64,000 bases of DNA from Notamacropus eugenii (Eukaryota; Chordata; Mammalia; Diprotodontia; Macropodidae), in contig NC_092875.1 of the NCBI RefSeq assembly GCF_028372415.1, forward strand, positions 353,234,225 to 353,298,224, written 5' to 3'. The notes below the pieces were generated by a model. The model ran no database searches. It had not been told where the DNA came from and saw only the letters and a program-made list of their open reading frames with translations. Every line of letters begins with the position of its first letter. The first letter of the stretch is position 1. A program made the position numbers and the translations under genes. Below, piece by piece: positions 50,481 to 63,960 of the stretch.

Positions 50481-51841
50481 ATATACATGATTTAATGTAA
50501 AATTCAACTCAGTGGAAGTAGAAATAGAAGCAGTAGTAATACAGGCTAGATCCTCAACCCCTGCCCCCCAACTTTTCCATTGTCAAACAGAAGAGAATGT
50601 TAATCAGAAGTTAACATATGGAGGAAATAGTTCAGGTGCAAAATAATGGAATTTGATCATTTTTTTAGCATTTTATACTCATATTATTTGCAAAGTTTAC
50701 TAATTAGCAATTCAAATGGCAGGTTTCATTAACAATTTCATGAATTTTACTGATTTTAATTTACAACCCTACCTAGATAACACTTTTATTGCTTAATACT
50801 TAAATTGTTGCTATTTTTTCTTTTTTTTCTTAACAATTGCACTTTATTTTGTAGATTTCTTTTTTACTTTTGATCTCACTACCTAGAGGCATCTAATGTA
50901 CTCCAAAGTTATTTTTTTCATTATAGCTTAGGTATTGTCAACAGCAGCACTGCAAATAATTTCATTCTGCTCTTTTTGCTAATGTTTGCTATTCACGTGT
51001 GAAAGAAGCAATTCTTCTCAGCTGAAGTAGAAGAAAATGAAGGGCGATATCTGCAAATCAACCAAATCATTAACTTATGCCTCTCCTCGATTATTTTTTA
51101 ATTTAATTTTGAAATAATGTTACAACTGTAAAAGCCACTCATACTGTTTCTATAAACAATATTCCCTGACACCATCTATCCTTGCAAAAGTCCATTTCTT
51201 TCATAGTGAAATGCATTCATACAATGCCGAATAATTTGAATTAGAAAGGGAAAACTTGGTCAAATAGGATGTTTGCATCGCAGTAAATTAAATGTTCAGA
51301 TACTGATGTGTTGTTCTTTCTATGAAGCCATTTTTTTCTATAGATTATACTTTCTTATTCATGGTAGTTTATGTATCAAAATTATATTTGCAAGTTTTAC
51401 TATTGCATTTTTATTTAGTGATTTTATGATGTGTAACCCAGTTATTATTACAATTTCATTTGCTTATTTTTCCTGATGAATTGTAGACTATCTTGAATTG
51501 CTCCAAGGCCCTAGCGCTTACCTCAGAGTCTGGGAGGCACTACAGCAATGCTTTCAGGCTGTGCTGAGAAGTTGCAACTTCCTTTCAAGAAAGCTATTAT
51601 CAGGGAAGCTGCTGAAGTTTGCTGCCATTCTGCCCACACTCATTCTAAGTTATAGCTTAGCTCATATTCCTCACCTCATGACTCAGCCCCAAACTTGAAC
51701 CTTAGAAATTAGATCATCTTCTTTAGAATCCAATCCAATACTTATACCCTAACACTTGAAAGAGAAGTTTTCCTCTTTGGCCATTCTCAAGGACTCTTGA
51801 ATAATGTGTGCTAGTAAATATTTAACAATCAGCTCTCTTAA
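50481..51841. other. No gene seen; AT-rich sequence
   Basis: A 66-codon plus-strand frame (51498-51698) has no support as a gene. Confidence 0.5.
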
Positions 51842-51861
51842 ATATATATATATGTGTGTGC

Positions 51862-51904
<43 letters not shown>

Positions 51905-51930
51905 TATATATGTACACGCACACACACACA
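51842..51930. repeat. TA/CA microsatellite
   Basis: AT, GT and CA dinucleotide runs in tandem, with a near-palindromic arrangement (GTGTGTGCGTG ... CACGCACACAC). Confidence 0.95.
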
Positions 51931-52229
51931 GCATACCTTTAAGTTTAGTTTGTACTATTGAAATTTTTCTATCATTTATTTAAGTCTACACAGTAAACAG
52001 AATAAATCAAACCATGATTTATAGAGTTTGTTCATCAACTTAATTTCAAAATGTAAATGCTCACACTGAAAATTTAACAACTTGAGTCTTATGAACTGGA
52101 AAGAACTGAGTCCTTCAGTTCACCCATGGTGTAACTCATAGTGAAAAGGTATGATGCATCCTATGGACAGCGAACCCCCATTTGTCTTATCCTAGTTACA
52201 TAGTATCTAGTTCATCCCTAGTTTCTGGG

Positions 52230-53575
52230 ACCACCAAAGCAAAATTGCCTCCTTTTCCAACCTTCTTCTGCAGATTCCTCACCATCACTATCATCAACTC
52301 TTTCCTTCTCATATTTGAAATGCCTTTATATGACTATAACTTCCTAACATTTTATATCTTCTCTGTGCCTCATTGCTTTTCTGTCTTCACATTTGAGCTC
52401 TCATGTCTCCCATCCCTCAGGACTCTGCTTCGCATTGGCTCTAACTTTCTCCCTTCTCTGTCTTGAGTCTAGATTTAATTATTACAGAGTTCTAGTATCC
52501 TCCACTCTTGAGTCCCCTCTACTCTCTTTCTGTCCTGGTTCACAAATTACAAATCCCAGCACTGGATTTTATCATCTACGTCCTAAACTTATGCTTACAT
52601 GCTGTGGAACAATCCTAGAAGATGCAACCTTGCCAACTAGGTACGCTATCAATGTATGGTCCCTAATCTCAGTTGAGACCTTCTTATAGTGGGGCCATTC
52701 TTTTATTCCTTTCTATCCATTTGCTTTCTCATTTCCCAGAACAGTTTTTTAAAACCTTTTCTTCTCTTGTTCAACTTTCCACAACACCGTCTCCTATTAT
52801 TTAATCCCAAGACCTCTCCTTCTACTTTACTGAGAAACTAGAGTTCATTTGCCCCAAGTATTCCAGTCTTCCTTACTCTGCATCTCAAATCACTTGGCTT
52901 CACTGCCCATTCTCCCCTTCTTTTCTTCCAGCCTCTGATGAAGAGCTGACTCTTTGATTCACTGAGGGCAGCTCTAATACATACATCTTTGATCTTGTCT
53001 CCTCCTGCTTCCTCCAGACATTTGTCATTTTCATGTGCTCTCTAATTTTCTAGCTTTTCTTGGTCATTCCTTTTTACCTGCAAATATATCCAGGACTTTG
53101 TAAAGGTGTCATTTGACCCTGCCATCTCCTCAAGGTATCATCCTTTATCTTTATTCCTTTTCTCAGTGCAGTCATAGGAAACACTATACATAGTCTTTGT
53201 TTCATTTCCTTTCCTCTCATTTCACTTTTCAACCCCAATGGATTATGGCCTCTCTCAACCAAATTGCTTTAACATTATTAGTGACATCTTAATTCTCAAA
53301 CCTGATGGCCTTTTGACAGTTCTCTCTTCTTTCTGGAAGACTAGCTTTCGACAAAACCTATGGCCCTGTTATTTGATATTTTACGTGCGCGCACACACAC
53401 GCTCACGCGCACACTCACACTCACAGCCTAGTCTCCCTTCTGAATTCTAGTTCCAAATTACTGCCTGGCTATTGGATATTTTAAACTCAATGGCTAATGA
53501 GTATCTCCAACTCAATATAGTCCTGGTATAGTACCTGGTATGTAGCAGGTACTTAATAAATACTTAATTTTCATA
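52230..53575 (+). mobile_element. Probable L2/CR1 LINE fragment
   Basis: Pyrimidine-rich, text-like run with L2/CR1 features: TTTACTGAGAAACTAGAGTT near 52830, a GAGTATCTCCAACTCAATAT block at 53500, and an L2-type end GTAGCAGGTACTTAATAAAT at about 53541-53560. A CA/GC simple repeat (53383-53427) lies inside. No frame survives. Confidence 0.5.
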
Positions 53576-54089
53576 TTTTGTCCATGTGCCCTGTGGTTGA
53601 AACTTATGAAGTATCCAGTCTGCATATAGATTATCTGTGTTTAGAAATTGCCAGGAAGAAGTGGTGGACTCAGTGTTATAATACTCTCAAAGGACATGCC
53701 AATGTAAAAGAGAGTCAATAAACTGCTTTCTGTATCTGGAGAACAGTACAAATGAAGTGATGAGGAGGGATGAAAAGATTTAGACTTGGATAATGAGTTG
53801 ATAATGGAGGTTTAATGGGATTGCCCAGCAGCTGTGAGGGCCTAATTGAGGTTGTATGGTATAGACTTGTAGTGGACTCAGTCAGAATAGTTGCATGATT
53901 TTCTCCTCTTTTCAGCAGTACTGAATAGGATTGATTCAAAGCTTAGGTTTGACAGGGTACAGCTGGATATAATAAGAGAGTTAGAGATTCAAGAGAAAAG
54001 GACAATGTAGACTTGAATAGGTTTATCAAAGGTTCAAGATGGCAATCAGGGATCATTAAATCTAAAGGAGACTTTGATGTCATCTAGAC

Positions 54090-54260
54090 CAGAGGTTCTT
54101 AGCACTTTTTTTTAAAACAAAGACCCCTTTGGCAGTCTAGCAAAACCCATGGAGCCTACTCAGAATAATTCTTTTAAATTCATTAAACAAAATGTATATG
54201 ATTATAAAGAAAACCAGTATTTTTAAGGCAAGCTTATGGATTCAAGGTTAAGAATCTCTG
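54090..54260. mobile_element. Non-autonomous hAT-type DNA transposon
   Basis: 171 bases with imperfect terminal inverted repeats: CAGAGGTTCTTAGC at the left and, reversed, CAGAGATTCTTAACC at the right. Flanked by an 8-base duplication, ATCTAGAC (54082-54089) and ATCCAAAC (54261-54268), 6 of 8 matching. Eight bases is the hAT length. Inner text GACCCCTTTGGCAGTCTAGC is found in a common mammalian repeat whose name I do not recall. Confidence 0.75.
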
Positions 54261-54299
54261 ATCCAAACCATCCTCTTTTTATGAGGAATTAATTCACTG

Positions 54300-54540
54300 T
54301 TCTTTCATTTCAGCTGCATTCTACTCTTCACGACCCTTTTGGTGTTTTCTCGGCAAAGATATTGGAGCTGGTTGCCATTTCTTTCTCCAGCTCATTTTAT
54401 AGATGAGGAAATTGAGGCAAACAGGGTTAAGTGACTTGCTTGGGGTCCCACAGTCTGTAAGTGTCTGAGGCTAGATTGGAATTCAGGTCTTCCTGACTCT
54501 AGGCTTAGATTTCTATCCAGTAAACTACCTAGTTGCCCTC
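54300..54540 (-). mobile_element. tRNA-derived SINE, nearly full length
   Basis: The plus strand runs from CATTCTACTCTTCACGACCC through GATGAGGAAATTGAGGCAAA and GTTAAGTGACTTGCTTGGGG to ACTACCTAGTTGCC. The minus strand therefore starts GGCAACTAGGTAG, the tRNA-like head, with a B-box-like GAATTCCAATCTAGCC. Confidence 0.8.
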
Positions 54541-57479
54541 ATATATGAGGAAAATAAACACTAAATAAGGTAACTTATTACATAGTAGTAGTGGTAGTAA
54601 GTAGTAGACAAGATGGTTTAACCCATATCTCCAGACTCTTAAATCAGTTGACCTTTTATTAAATTAAGGTACCTCTCACCAGAACTCTGTTTTCAAAGTT
54701 GTGTTCCATAGAACTCTGGTTTTACACATGGTAAGAAAAAAGAATTTAATTTAGAAATTTTGATGCACAAAATTTAGTATGTCTTAAAATACTATTTGTG
54801 GCAATTTCTGGTATTAAAAACAGTTGTGATTTCTGTAGCTACATTCCAAAATTTTCCATATTCTTTCCCCTTTATTTTAGACCAACATTTATGAATCCTT
54901 TAAGTATATTTTGAAAATAGACAATTTTGTGGAGAAATCACCTCAGGAATGTTAACTACCATCAAAGAGTCAAGGTTGTTGAGTGTGTGTGGGAGGGAAC
55001 GGGGACTGCAGAATAGCAACCCTAATGAAATTATCAGCCTCTTTCCTACTGGATAGCTATCTGTAGGTAGTGGATGTAAGAGCTTTACTTGCTCTTATTA
55101 TCTACTACGTTTAGACAGCAACCAAACTTTATGCACTGAAGGGGCAGGGGAGGGGAGGGGAAGGGAGGGGAGGGGAGGTAAAGGAAAGAACCAGGTAATT
55201 TCATGACAGAGAAGTGGAACACTCTGGTATTCCTAAGTGAATGAATGAATCACTGAACAAAAGCCTTTAACAAGTATTGTTGTAAAGCATAATATTATAC
55301 ATCTAAGCAAGCAAGGAGCTTTGGGAAAGGACAATATATAAAGAATAGCTAGAAATGTAGAGGTGGGGAGAGTAGGCAGACAGGAAGTCATGGTGTGAAG
55401 TTCAGTTGAATCAAAGTTCACAGACTTGGGAGTCTTATCAGGCTGGTACTTGGTTGCCTCCTGAAGAGCAAGTCTGTGGTTACCTGTGAGGTTTTGCATG
55501 TATTGAGGTTCATGGCTGGTGAGGGTAGATTTTCCCTGTGTGGCGTATTTGTATTTCCTGTTTTGCATATGTCCCTGAGGAAATTATGTGTGAGAGACTA
55601 TTTTGTAGATATCCCCAAATCTTGAGAACATAAAACCCCAATGGTTTGGGCAGTGATGCCTTCTTTTATAAGGTCAGTCACAGCTCCATCCTTGACAGTA
55701 CATTCTGAAGATCCTATTCTCTCAGGTAAGCTTCTATTAGAAGTCACAGGACTCTGGCATTCAAAGATTGTTGACTGTTATGAACTCAGCAGGGGAGTTT
55801 TCCATGAGCTGTTTTCTAGAGGTAATGCTAAAGGATGAACACTGCCAGTGGATCTATTTATTTATTGATGAGGAAGGATATTATGTAAACCTGTTGGGAT
55901 AATATGGAAGCTGTTAGAATGTCTGTAGACACATATTAGGACCTGTCCCAAAAAAAGGCAGATTGGGGTATCCATCTGCCAAATTGGTCATCAAGACAAG
56001 GGAATGTATACTCCTGGTGTCTCAACCCTATTAAGTTGCAGTCACTCAGTCAGCCTTCCTTGTTTAGGTACATTGCAGAGGATAATAATCTTCAGCAAAT
56101 TTCTAAATAGGGCTATGGTCCTAGAATCCCTAGGTAAGAGTGTATGTAAGCAAAATACAAAGAATTTGAACTGTTACCTGGCCAACGGTCTGGAACAAAA
56201 TTACATGTCTAATATCCTGCACTAGTAAACAGAGGTTTGGAGGCATGTGGTAGTTTTACTCAACATTCATTGCTGGTAGCTTAATAACTTAATTATGAGT
56301 CCTGCTTACAGTGATGATAAAATGAATTTGTGGATTATTTGATTAGGAAATAGCAAACTGAAGGAATAAGTCAAATAAATATTCTAGAAACATATGAAGC
56401 AGATTTTTTCTAGGATTTTATACATTAACAGTTTCTACATTTCATTAGATATGAAGATGAAATAATAATTTCACTTTTCTAAAGTCTGATGTCGGAACTG
56501 AAGCATGGAAAACTTTAAACCAAACTAATGTATATAAATCAGTGTTTTAAAAATCGAATACTATTTTACATTCAGTAGGGAAGTTCACTGTTTGAATCTT
56601 TTTATGAGATAATCACTCAAATATATGATTATTATCATTTTGTCTTTACAAAAGGGGGAGATCTATAAATATTGTACATTGAGAATATGTACACATATAC
56701 ATATATTCAGCCTTTTAATGTACTGATCAGTTTTACTGATTTTCTCTCTCTTTTTTTATGCAACTATTTTGTTATATGAGATAGTTCTCTAGGTGTGGGG
56801 GAAAGAGGGACACTGGGAAAAAGCATGCTGATATAAAAAAATCCATACAAACTTATTTTAAAACTAATTGTACATGAATCAAAGATTTACTAAGCAAACT
56901 AATGAGAAAATTTCAAGTTGAATTTTTCATTTTTATTTATTTATAAGGCCTCCACTAGTATAAGAAAAATCTATGTTAATATGCCAATAACAAGTAAGCT
57001 ATTCATTTAGTCCAGAAATTATTAAGCACTTACTATGTTCCAGGCATGTGCCAAGCCCTCTGGATGCAAAGAAAAGGCAGAACATTGTCCTTATGCTCAA
57101 ATAACTCACATTCTACTGGGTTAAAACTATTCATCAAAGCAAGAACAGAAGAATATTTGCTTGACAATGAAGTTTAACTACAGTTATAGTTGTTTATATT
57201 GCATCAACATCCTCCACTTTTGATTCTTTTTTTTTTTTTTAACATTTTGAGCTTAAGTCCTTGAAGGCTACACCAGGAAGAGACAAGTTATGGCTGGTTT
57301 TGCCAAGTTTGAAAGCCTCCAGGCATAGGCCTTAGGATGCACTGCATATATCTGCCATCCATGTGCTAATCTAGCTCCATTTAGAATGGAAATAGCAATA
57401 ATAATAATGTCCATGAGAAAACTGCTGACTGAAGTATGTGCTGGATATTTCAATACTGGTGTAAGGTTTGCAAGTTGCT
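54541..57479. other. No gene seen
   Basis: Mostly unique-looking AT-rich DNA. A G4A-type simple repeat (GGGGA units) lies at 55141-55178. No coding segment or repeat family recognised elsewhere. Confidence 0.5.
55141..55178. repeat. GGGGA/GGGAA simple repeat
   Basis: Seven or so imperfect GGGGA units; G-runs of four spaced by A could form a quadruplex. Confidence 0.9.
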
Positions 57480-57660
57480 TCACATATTTTGACTCATTTG
57501 ATCCTCACAACACCATGGGGAAGTGGGTGTTATTAGGAAACTGATGCAAAGGTTAAGTGACTTGCCCAGAGTCATCTAGTTAGTAAGTGGCTGAGGCCAG
57601 ATTTTAACTTGGGTTTCCCTGACTCCAAATCCAACGTTCTATCCATTATCCCACATAGCT
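57480..57660 (-). mobile_element. MIR-like SINE
   Basis: The plus strand reads GATCCTCACAACACCATGGG, GTTAAGTGACTTGCCCAGAG and CTGACTCCAAATCCAACG, then TTCTATCCATTATCCCACAT: the reverse of the MIR/SINE pattern. Confidence 0.7.
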
Positions 57661-58384
57661 ATCTCAAAATAACAAAAATAACACTTTTGTCCACAATAAG
57701 AAATTAAATTTTATCATACACCAGTGAGGAGACTACCTGTGTCAATGAAATCACAGATGAATTGAAATCTCAATTGTATAGCATCTAAATTAGTAGAAGT
57801 CCTTTTTTCCTTCTTAATTTCTTTTTATACAGCATAAAATCTGAAATATTTCAGAGGTCACCTAGTCCAACCCCTACTTAAAACATGAGCATCCTCTATA
57901 TGCTTGTGAGATGCGTAACAACTGCTTCTGCTCTCAGATTTATAGTTCAAGAGTTCTCTCAGGCACTTGATGGTTCTTGGCATGAACTCAAGCATTTTGT
58001 CTCTGATCAGTGCACCTGCCTTCAGTAAGGGTCTCATAAGGACTTATCCCTCATTAAATAATTAAATTTTATTTTGGTTGTAAAGTTACTACTTTTTATA
58101 GTATGCAAATATTCCATCTAGTTTTCTACTCACCGCCCAACAGCTGTGCTGTAGAATCACAGCCCCAGGTGTCCCAATCCATGCTGTGTATGCTAGAGGT
58201 GAATTCTGTTTTTTCCAAGCACACATTCAGCTCTGCTGACTGCAAGCTTTAGCCTTGTTGGAGCAATTGGTATGCCAAGCCAGAGATGATGTGAATCAGG
58301 AGGGGAATTGGTGTGTTTAGTGTGCTAGTTTGAATTTTACAGCATTATGGTCAATTAAATTCACCAAATATTTGTCGAATCCCA
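57661..58384. other. No gene seen
   Basis: A stretch at 57850-57880 (GAGGTCACCTAGTCCAACCC) looks like part of an old repeat, not named. Confidence 0.4.
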
Positions 58385-58680
58385 CAGAGGCAATATGGAA
58401 AGGAGATATAGCTTAGTGTAGTGGTTAGAATGTTGGATCAGGAACCAGGAAAATCTGCTTTTAGATCCCATCTCAGACACTTATGTGCCGTGTGCCCTTC
58501 TGAGATGGGATCTAACCTTTCTGAGCTTCAGTGTTTTTAGCTATAAAATGGGGAGCAGGAGAGCAGGAATATAACTGTAGTACACAAACCCTAGGGGTGT
58601 GAGGACCAAATGAAATAATATATTTAAAATTCTTTGTAGATTTTAAAGTGTTACATAAATTAAGCTGTAAATTTTACTAC
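58385..58680 (+). mobile_element. MIR-like SINE, diverged
   Basis: TTAGTGTAGTGGTTAGAATG (A-box-like), TTAGATCCCATCTCAGACAC (B-box-like), CTGAGCTTCAGTGTTTTTAG and GAGGACCAAATGAAATAATA in order. Confidence 0.7.
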
Positions 58681-58924
58681 ATGTCTTTTAAGGTTCTTTA
58701 TAGTTGTAAATAAGGAAATTTCTAAGACAATCTTCATGATATTTCTTGTACTTTTTAAATGTAGGATATAGAAAGAGTGAAATTCAGAGCAGAAGTTATC
58801 AGTATGTACTAGAATTTTTCAGAAAGAATTAAAATTAGATTTGCATGAGATGATGTGGAGTGAAATGACCAGAACCAAGAGAACATTGTACATAGTAAGA
58901 GCAATACTGTTTTAAGAACTACTT

Positions 58925-61505
58925 TGGGGGCAGAAAAAAGATGGCAAAGTAAAAGCAGAGACTTACTAGAGCTCTCCCCTGAAACCCTGCCCAACACCTG
59001 TAAAAATGACTCTAAACAAATTCTGGAGAATCCACAGAATGAAGGAGTGAAGCAAATATCTAGCCCAAGACAGCCTGGCAGGTTGACAGGAAGCATGTAT
59101 TATACAGGACTGAGAGCAAAATGAAGTCCAGTGTGAGGAGTGCTGCAACAGGCAAGATATGAGCAGGGCTCAGGGGAACTGAATCACTGGCACCTGTGGT
59201 GGTTTCGAGACTTCACTACCCCAAAATGCTGAGGACAAATTGGAAAGTTGGTGGACCGACTTGTCAGACCTGTGTGAACAGAGTGGTCCAACCTCAGTCC
59301 CAGGGTGGCAGAGAAGGTGGGAGAGCCCACAGCAGCTGCAACAGCAGCAGTGGCAACAGCTGTTTCTAGGCCCACAGATTGGGGAGGGGGGGGGATTGAG
59401 CTGCAGACAGTACACCCCCCCCCCCAGTGGAAGCAGAGAACTACCTTGACAAAGAGCTCAAAAGGCAAGTAAATGGCTGGGGAAATGAGAAGAAACAGGA
59501 AAAATATCAGACTATAGTCACTTTGGTGACAAGGAGGAGCAAGACATACAACCAGGAGGAGACAAAAATGTCAAAACTTCTACATCCAAAGCCTCTAAGA
59601 AAAATATGAATTGGCCTCAGGCCATGAAAGAACTCAAAAAGGATTTTGAAAATGAAGTAGGAAATAGAGGATAAATTAGTAAGAGAAATGAGTGATGTAA
59701 GAAAATCAAGAAAAAAGTCAACTGCTTGCTAAAGGTGACTTAAAAATGCTGAAAAAAATAACACCTTAAAAAGAGACTAACTCAAATAGCAAAAGAGATC
59801 CAAAAAGCCAGTGAGGAGAAGAGTACCTTACAAAGCAGAACTGGCCAAATGGAAAAGGAGGTTCCAAAGTTCACTGAAGAAAATCCTTAAAAATTAGAAT
59901 GGAGCAGATGGAGGCTAATGACTTTATGAAAAATCAAGAAATTATAAAACAAAGCCAAAGAAATGAAGAAAGTAGCAGATAATGTGAAATATCTCACTGG
60001 AAAAACAACTGACTTAGAAAATAGATCCAGAAGAGATAATTTAAAAGTTACTGGACTACCTGAGAGCCATAATCACAAAAAGAGCCCAGACCTCATCTTT
60101 CAAGAATTATCAAGAAAAACTGTCCTGATGCTCTGCAACCAGAGGGTAGAATAGATATTGAAAGAATCTATGGATCACCTCCTGATGGAGATCCCAAAAG
60201 GAAAAGTTCTACAAATGTTGTAGCCAAATTCCAGAGTTCCCAGGTCAAGGACAAAATATTGTAAAAAGCTGGAAAGAAGCAATTCAAGCATTGTGGAAAT
60301 ACAATTAGTATAACACAAGAACTACCAGCTTCTGCATTAAAGGATCAGAGGGCTTAGCATATGATATTCCAGAGGTAAAAGGAGCTAGGATTAAAATCAA
60401 GAATCATCTACCCAGCAAAACTTAGGGCAATACTTCAGGGGGAAAAATGGTTGTTCAATGAAATAGAGGACTTTCAAGCATTCTTGATGAAAAGATAAGA
60501 GCTGAATAGAAAATTGGCCTTTCAAATACAAGAATGAGGAGAAGCATGAAAAGGTAATAGAAAAGGCAAATCATAAGAGACTTAGATCTTATTTACATTC
60601 CTATTACATTTCCTACTATTTACAGTTCCATGGAAAGATAACATGTTTACTCTTGAGGTTTTTCTCAGTATTAGGGTAGTTGGAGGGATTTTATATAACA
60701 TAGACAGAGGGCACAGGGTGAGTTGAATATGAAGGGATGATATCGTAAAAAAAAATAAAATTAAGGGGTAAGAGAGGAATATATTGGGAGAAGGAGAAAG
60801 GGAGATATAAAATAGAATAAACTATCTTTCACATAAAAATAGCAAGAAAAAGCTTTTTCAATTGAGGAGAAGCGGGGGAGGTGAGAGTAAAAGAATGAAC
60901 CTTACTCTCATTGTATTTACCTTAAGGAGGGAATAACATGCACACTCAATTTGGTATGAAAATCTATCTTGCACTACAGGAAAGTAGGACAGGAAGGGAA
61001 TAATTAGGGATTGGGGGATGATGGCAGGCGGATGGAGGGCAAATGGCAGCAGGTGGTAATTAGGTGTAAGTACTTTTGAGGAGGAACAGGGTCAAAAGAG
61101 AGAATAGAAAAATGGGGCAGAATTGGATGGAGGGAAAATATAGTTAGTCTTTCACAATATAACTGTTATATCACCTGTATCGAATTACGTGCCTTCTCAA
61201 TGAGGGTAGGTGGGGAGGGAGGGAGAGAATTTGGAACTCTAAATTTTAAAAATGAATGTTAAAAATTGTTTTACATGCAACTGGGAAATACAGGCAGTGA
61301 GATGTAGAAATCTATCTTGCCCTACAAGAAAATAGAGGGGAAGGGGATAAGAGAAGGGGGAGGTGAGATAGACAGGAGGGCATATTGGGGGAAGAGATAA
61401 TAAGAATACACCCTCTCTTAGGATAGATGAAGGTGAGAGTTGGGGAGAAAATTGGGAACTCAAAATCTTGTGGAAGTGAATGTTGAAAACAAAAATAAAT
61501 TAATT
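58925..61505 (+). mobile_element. ORF1-only L1, older copy, plus strand
   Basis: The 5' end GGGGGCAGAAAAAAGATGGCA matches the family start. ORF1 follows at about 59480-60535 with many stops. The best-kept block is 59963-60154 (DNVKYLTGKTTDLENRSRRD, LKVTGLPESHNHKKS), then a collinear end (TTTCAAGCATTCTTGATG at about 60470-60487). The 3' region and A-rich tail come next, again without ORF2. The 5' region differs from that of copies 1, 3 and 4, so it is another subfamily. The 3' region seems duplicated (about 60955-61290 and 61309-61505). Confidence 0.8.
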
Positions 61506-62639
61506 TTTAAAAATTTTTAAAAAAGGAAGTACTTTGAGCAAATAAGTTATTTTGACTATTATAAATTCCCAAATTAACCGTAAAGGGCATATGAAAAAAG
61601 ATACTATCAGTACCCATAGAAACAACTGATAAATAGAAGAATGTATAGAGTATTTTTATACATATATGTACATGTACAAATATAATATATACACACATAT
61701 GTATATATCTACACGTGTATATGGATATATAAGTTGTGTCTAATGGTAGCTATCTACAGAGCAGGGGGAAGGGAAGAAAAAAGAGAAGTTTGCGTAATAA
61801 TTTTGTTCTATATTCTGAAGAAGCAGCAAGTTTTGCATAATGGATTTGCAGTTTCATATGCAATCACTTTTTTTAAAAAAATTGAATTATACTATGGAAA
61901 TATTTGTTGTATTTCATAAATTAAAAATTAAAGACAAAACAAAAAAAGAGAAAAAAATTAGAATCATAAGAGTATAAAGGGTCTTTAGAAGACATACAAG
62001 TCTAATCTCCCATCTAATAGAGGAATCCAATATATAGCATTTCTGACAAATGACCTCCCATCCAGTCATTCAAATGCTTTCAGTGACAGAATTTCTCTTT
62101 CAAAAAGCTTCCCCCTCATTTCCTAATTATTATTTCACCTTCAGGTAAGAATTTGCCACTCCCTCCTGTGTAAACTTGAATCATGCTCTACGCATGCATG
62201 TACTTGTCCAAAGCAATCTCTTCAGCACTGTGACATCCCCTTGTCACAGGTACCTAATTGTGCCAATCTCCATTTTCTGACTGGCCTGGCAAATCCCCAA
62301 ATTAAGCCTTCTGTGACTAATTCCCTTTTACCCTATTCACACTAAAATATTTTTAAATTCCAAGATAGCTTATCGATAGGGCCTGGTCTGATGTCGCAGG
62401 GAAGACCTCTAGTATAGACACAAAGATTTTCCATGAATATAAGAATTAAGAAGTGCCAGATAGGAGGGGAATCACACCAATATAATTTTATCTGTAGTGT
62501 CACTAATTTTAGTGCAAGTTTAAAAGACACACCAAATAAAAATTTATTTTTTCCACCAGAAAGTAAAGGTATGTGGGGGGGAGGGGGACCTCAATTGTCC
62601 CTTCTTAGAAATTGAGTAATCAAAACAAAAAAATAAGCA
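61506..62639. other. No gene seen
   Basis: AT-rich. It includes AT/AC-rich simple sequence around 61650-61735 and a stretch at 61960-62330 with the look of an old unnamed repeat. Confidence 0.5.
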
Positions 62640-63960
62640 AGAAAGAAACTAAGGCAGTAAATAGAATATTAAAGTTAGATATGATAGACCTTTGGCATGA
62701 TTTAGACATAAAAGGAGATACCATAAACAAATTAGACGAGCAAGGAATAGTCTACCTGTCAGATCTTTGAGGAAGGGAAGAATTCATGAACAGACGAGAT
62801 AGAGAACATCACAAAATGCAACATAAATAATTTTGACTATGTTGAATTAAAAACTTTTTATACAAACAAAAGCAATACAACCCAGATTAGGTGAAAAGCA
62901 GAAAGATGAGAAACACTCTTTACAGCAAGTGTATTGATAAAGGCCTCATTTTTCAAATACGTAGAGAATACACAAGAGTACAAGCCATTCACCAAATGAC
63001 AAATGGTCAACAGGGAGTTTTCAAATGAAGAAATTAGAGCCATCTATAGATATAAGAAGTGTTCCAAATCACTTTTGATTACAGAAACGCAAGTTAAAAC
63101 AACTTTGAGGTACCACTTCACACCTATTAGATTGGCTAATATGATAACAAAGGGAAATGATAAATATTGGAGAAGATGTAGGAAAATTGAGACACTAAAG
63201 CACTGTTGGTGGAATGGTGAACTGATCCAACCATTTTGAAGAACAATTTGGAACTATGCCCAGAGTGCAACCAAACTGCATACTCTTTGATCCAGCAACA
63301 TCACTACTAGATCTGTGTCCCAAAAAGATTATCACAAAGGGAAAAAAGAAATATATCTACACAAATGTTTATAGCAGCCTTTTTCTGGTAGCAAAATATA
63401 GGAAATGAGGGGATGTTCACCAGTTGAGGAATGACTGAACAAGCTGTGATGTATGAATTTAACGGAATTCTTTCATGCAAACTAAGAAATGATGAACAGC
63501 AGATTTCAGGAAAACCTGGAAAGACTTGTATAAAATGATGCAAAGTGAAAAAAGCAGAATCGGGTATGTGATGATCAACTATGAATGACTCAACTCTTCT
63601 CATCAACCCAGTGATCCAAGACATGTACAAAGAACTCATAAAGGAAAATGCATTTCATATCTGGATAAAGGGACTGATGGATTCTAATGCAGATCTAAAC
63701 ATATTTTTCCCCTTACTTTATTTTTTCTTGTGTTTTATTTTTTTTTGATCTGTTTCTTTTTTAACAACTGTGAGTAATATGGAATATTTTTACATGACAG
63801 CGCATGTATAAACTATATCAAATTGCCTACCATTTTCAAAAGAAAGATGGGGATGGAGAGAGGGAAAAAGAAAAATTTGGAACTTAAAATCTTGTAAAAA
63901 AAATATATGCTAACTTTTTTTTGACAGATAACTGGGAGAAAAATAAAATACTATTAAAAA
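62640..63960 (+). mobile_element. L1 3' end (end of ORF2 and 3' region)
   Basis: Collinear with the mammalian L1 end: GGAATAGTCTACCTGTCAGA, AACGCAAGTTAAAACAACTT, TGAGGTACCACTTCACACCT, ACTGTTGGTGGAATGGTGAA, then TTTATAGCAGCCTTTTTCTG and an A-rich tail at 63940-63965. 5'-truncated and full of stops. It is the only sizeable trace of L1 ORF2-type sequence on the plus strand. Confidence 0.8.

Noticed and set aside
51498-51698. 66-codon plus-strand frame with a hydrophobic end
   Set aside because: No homology recognised, no splice or promoter context; the length is expected by chance.
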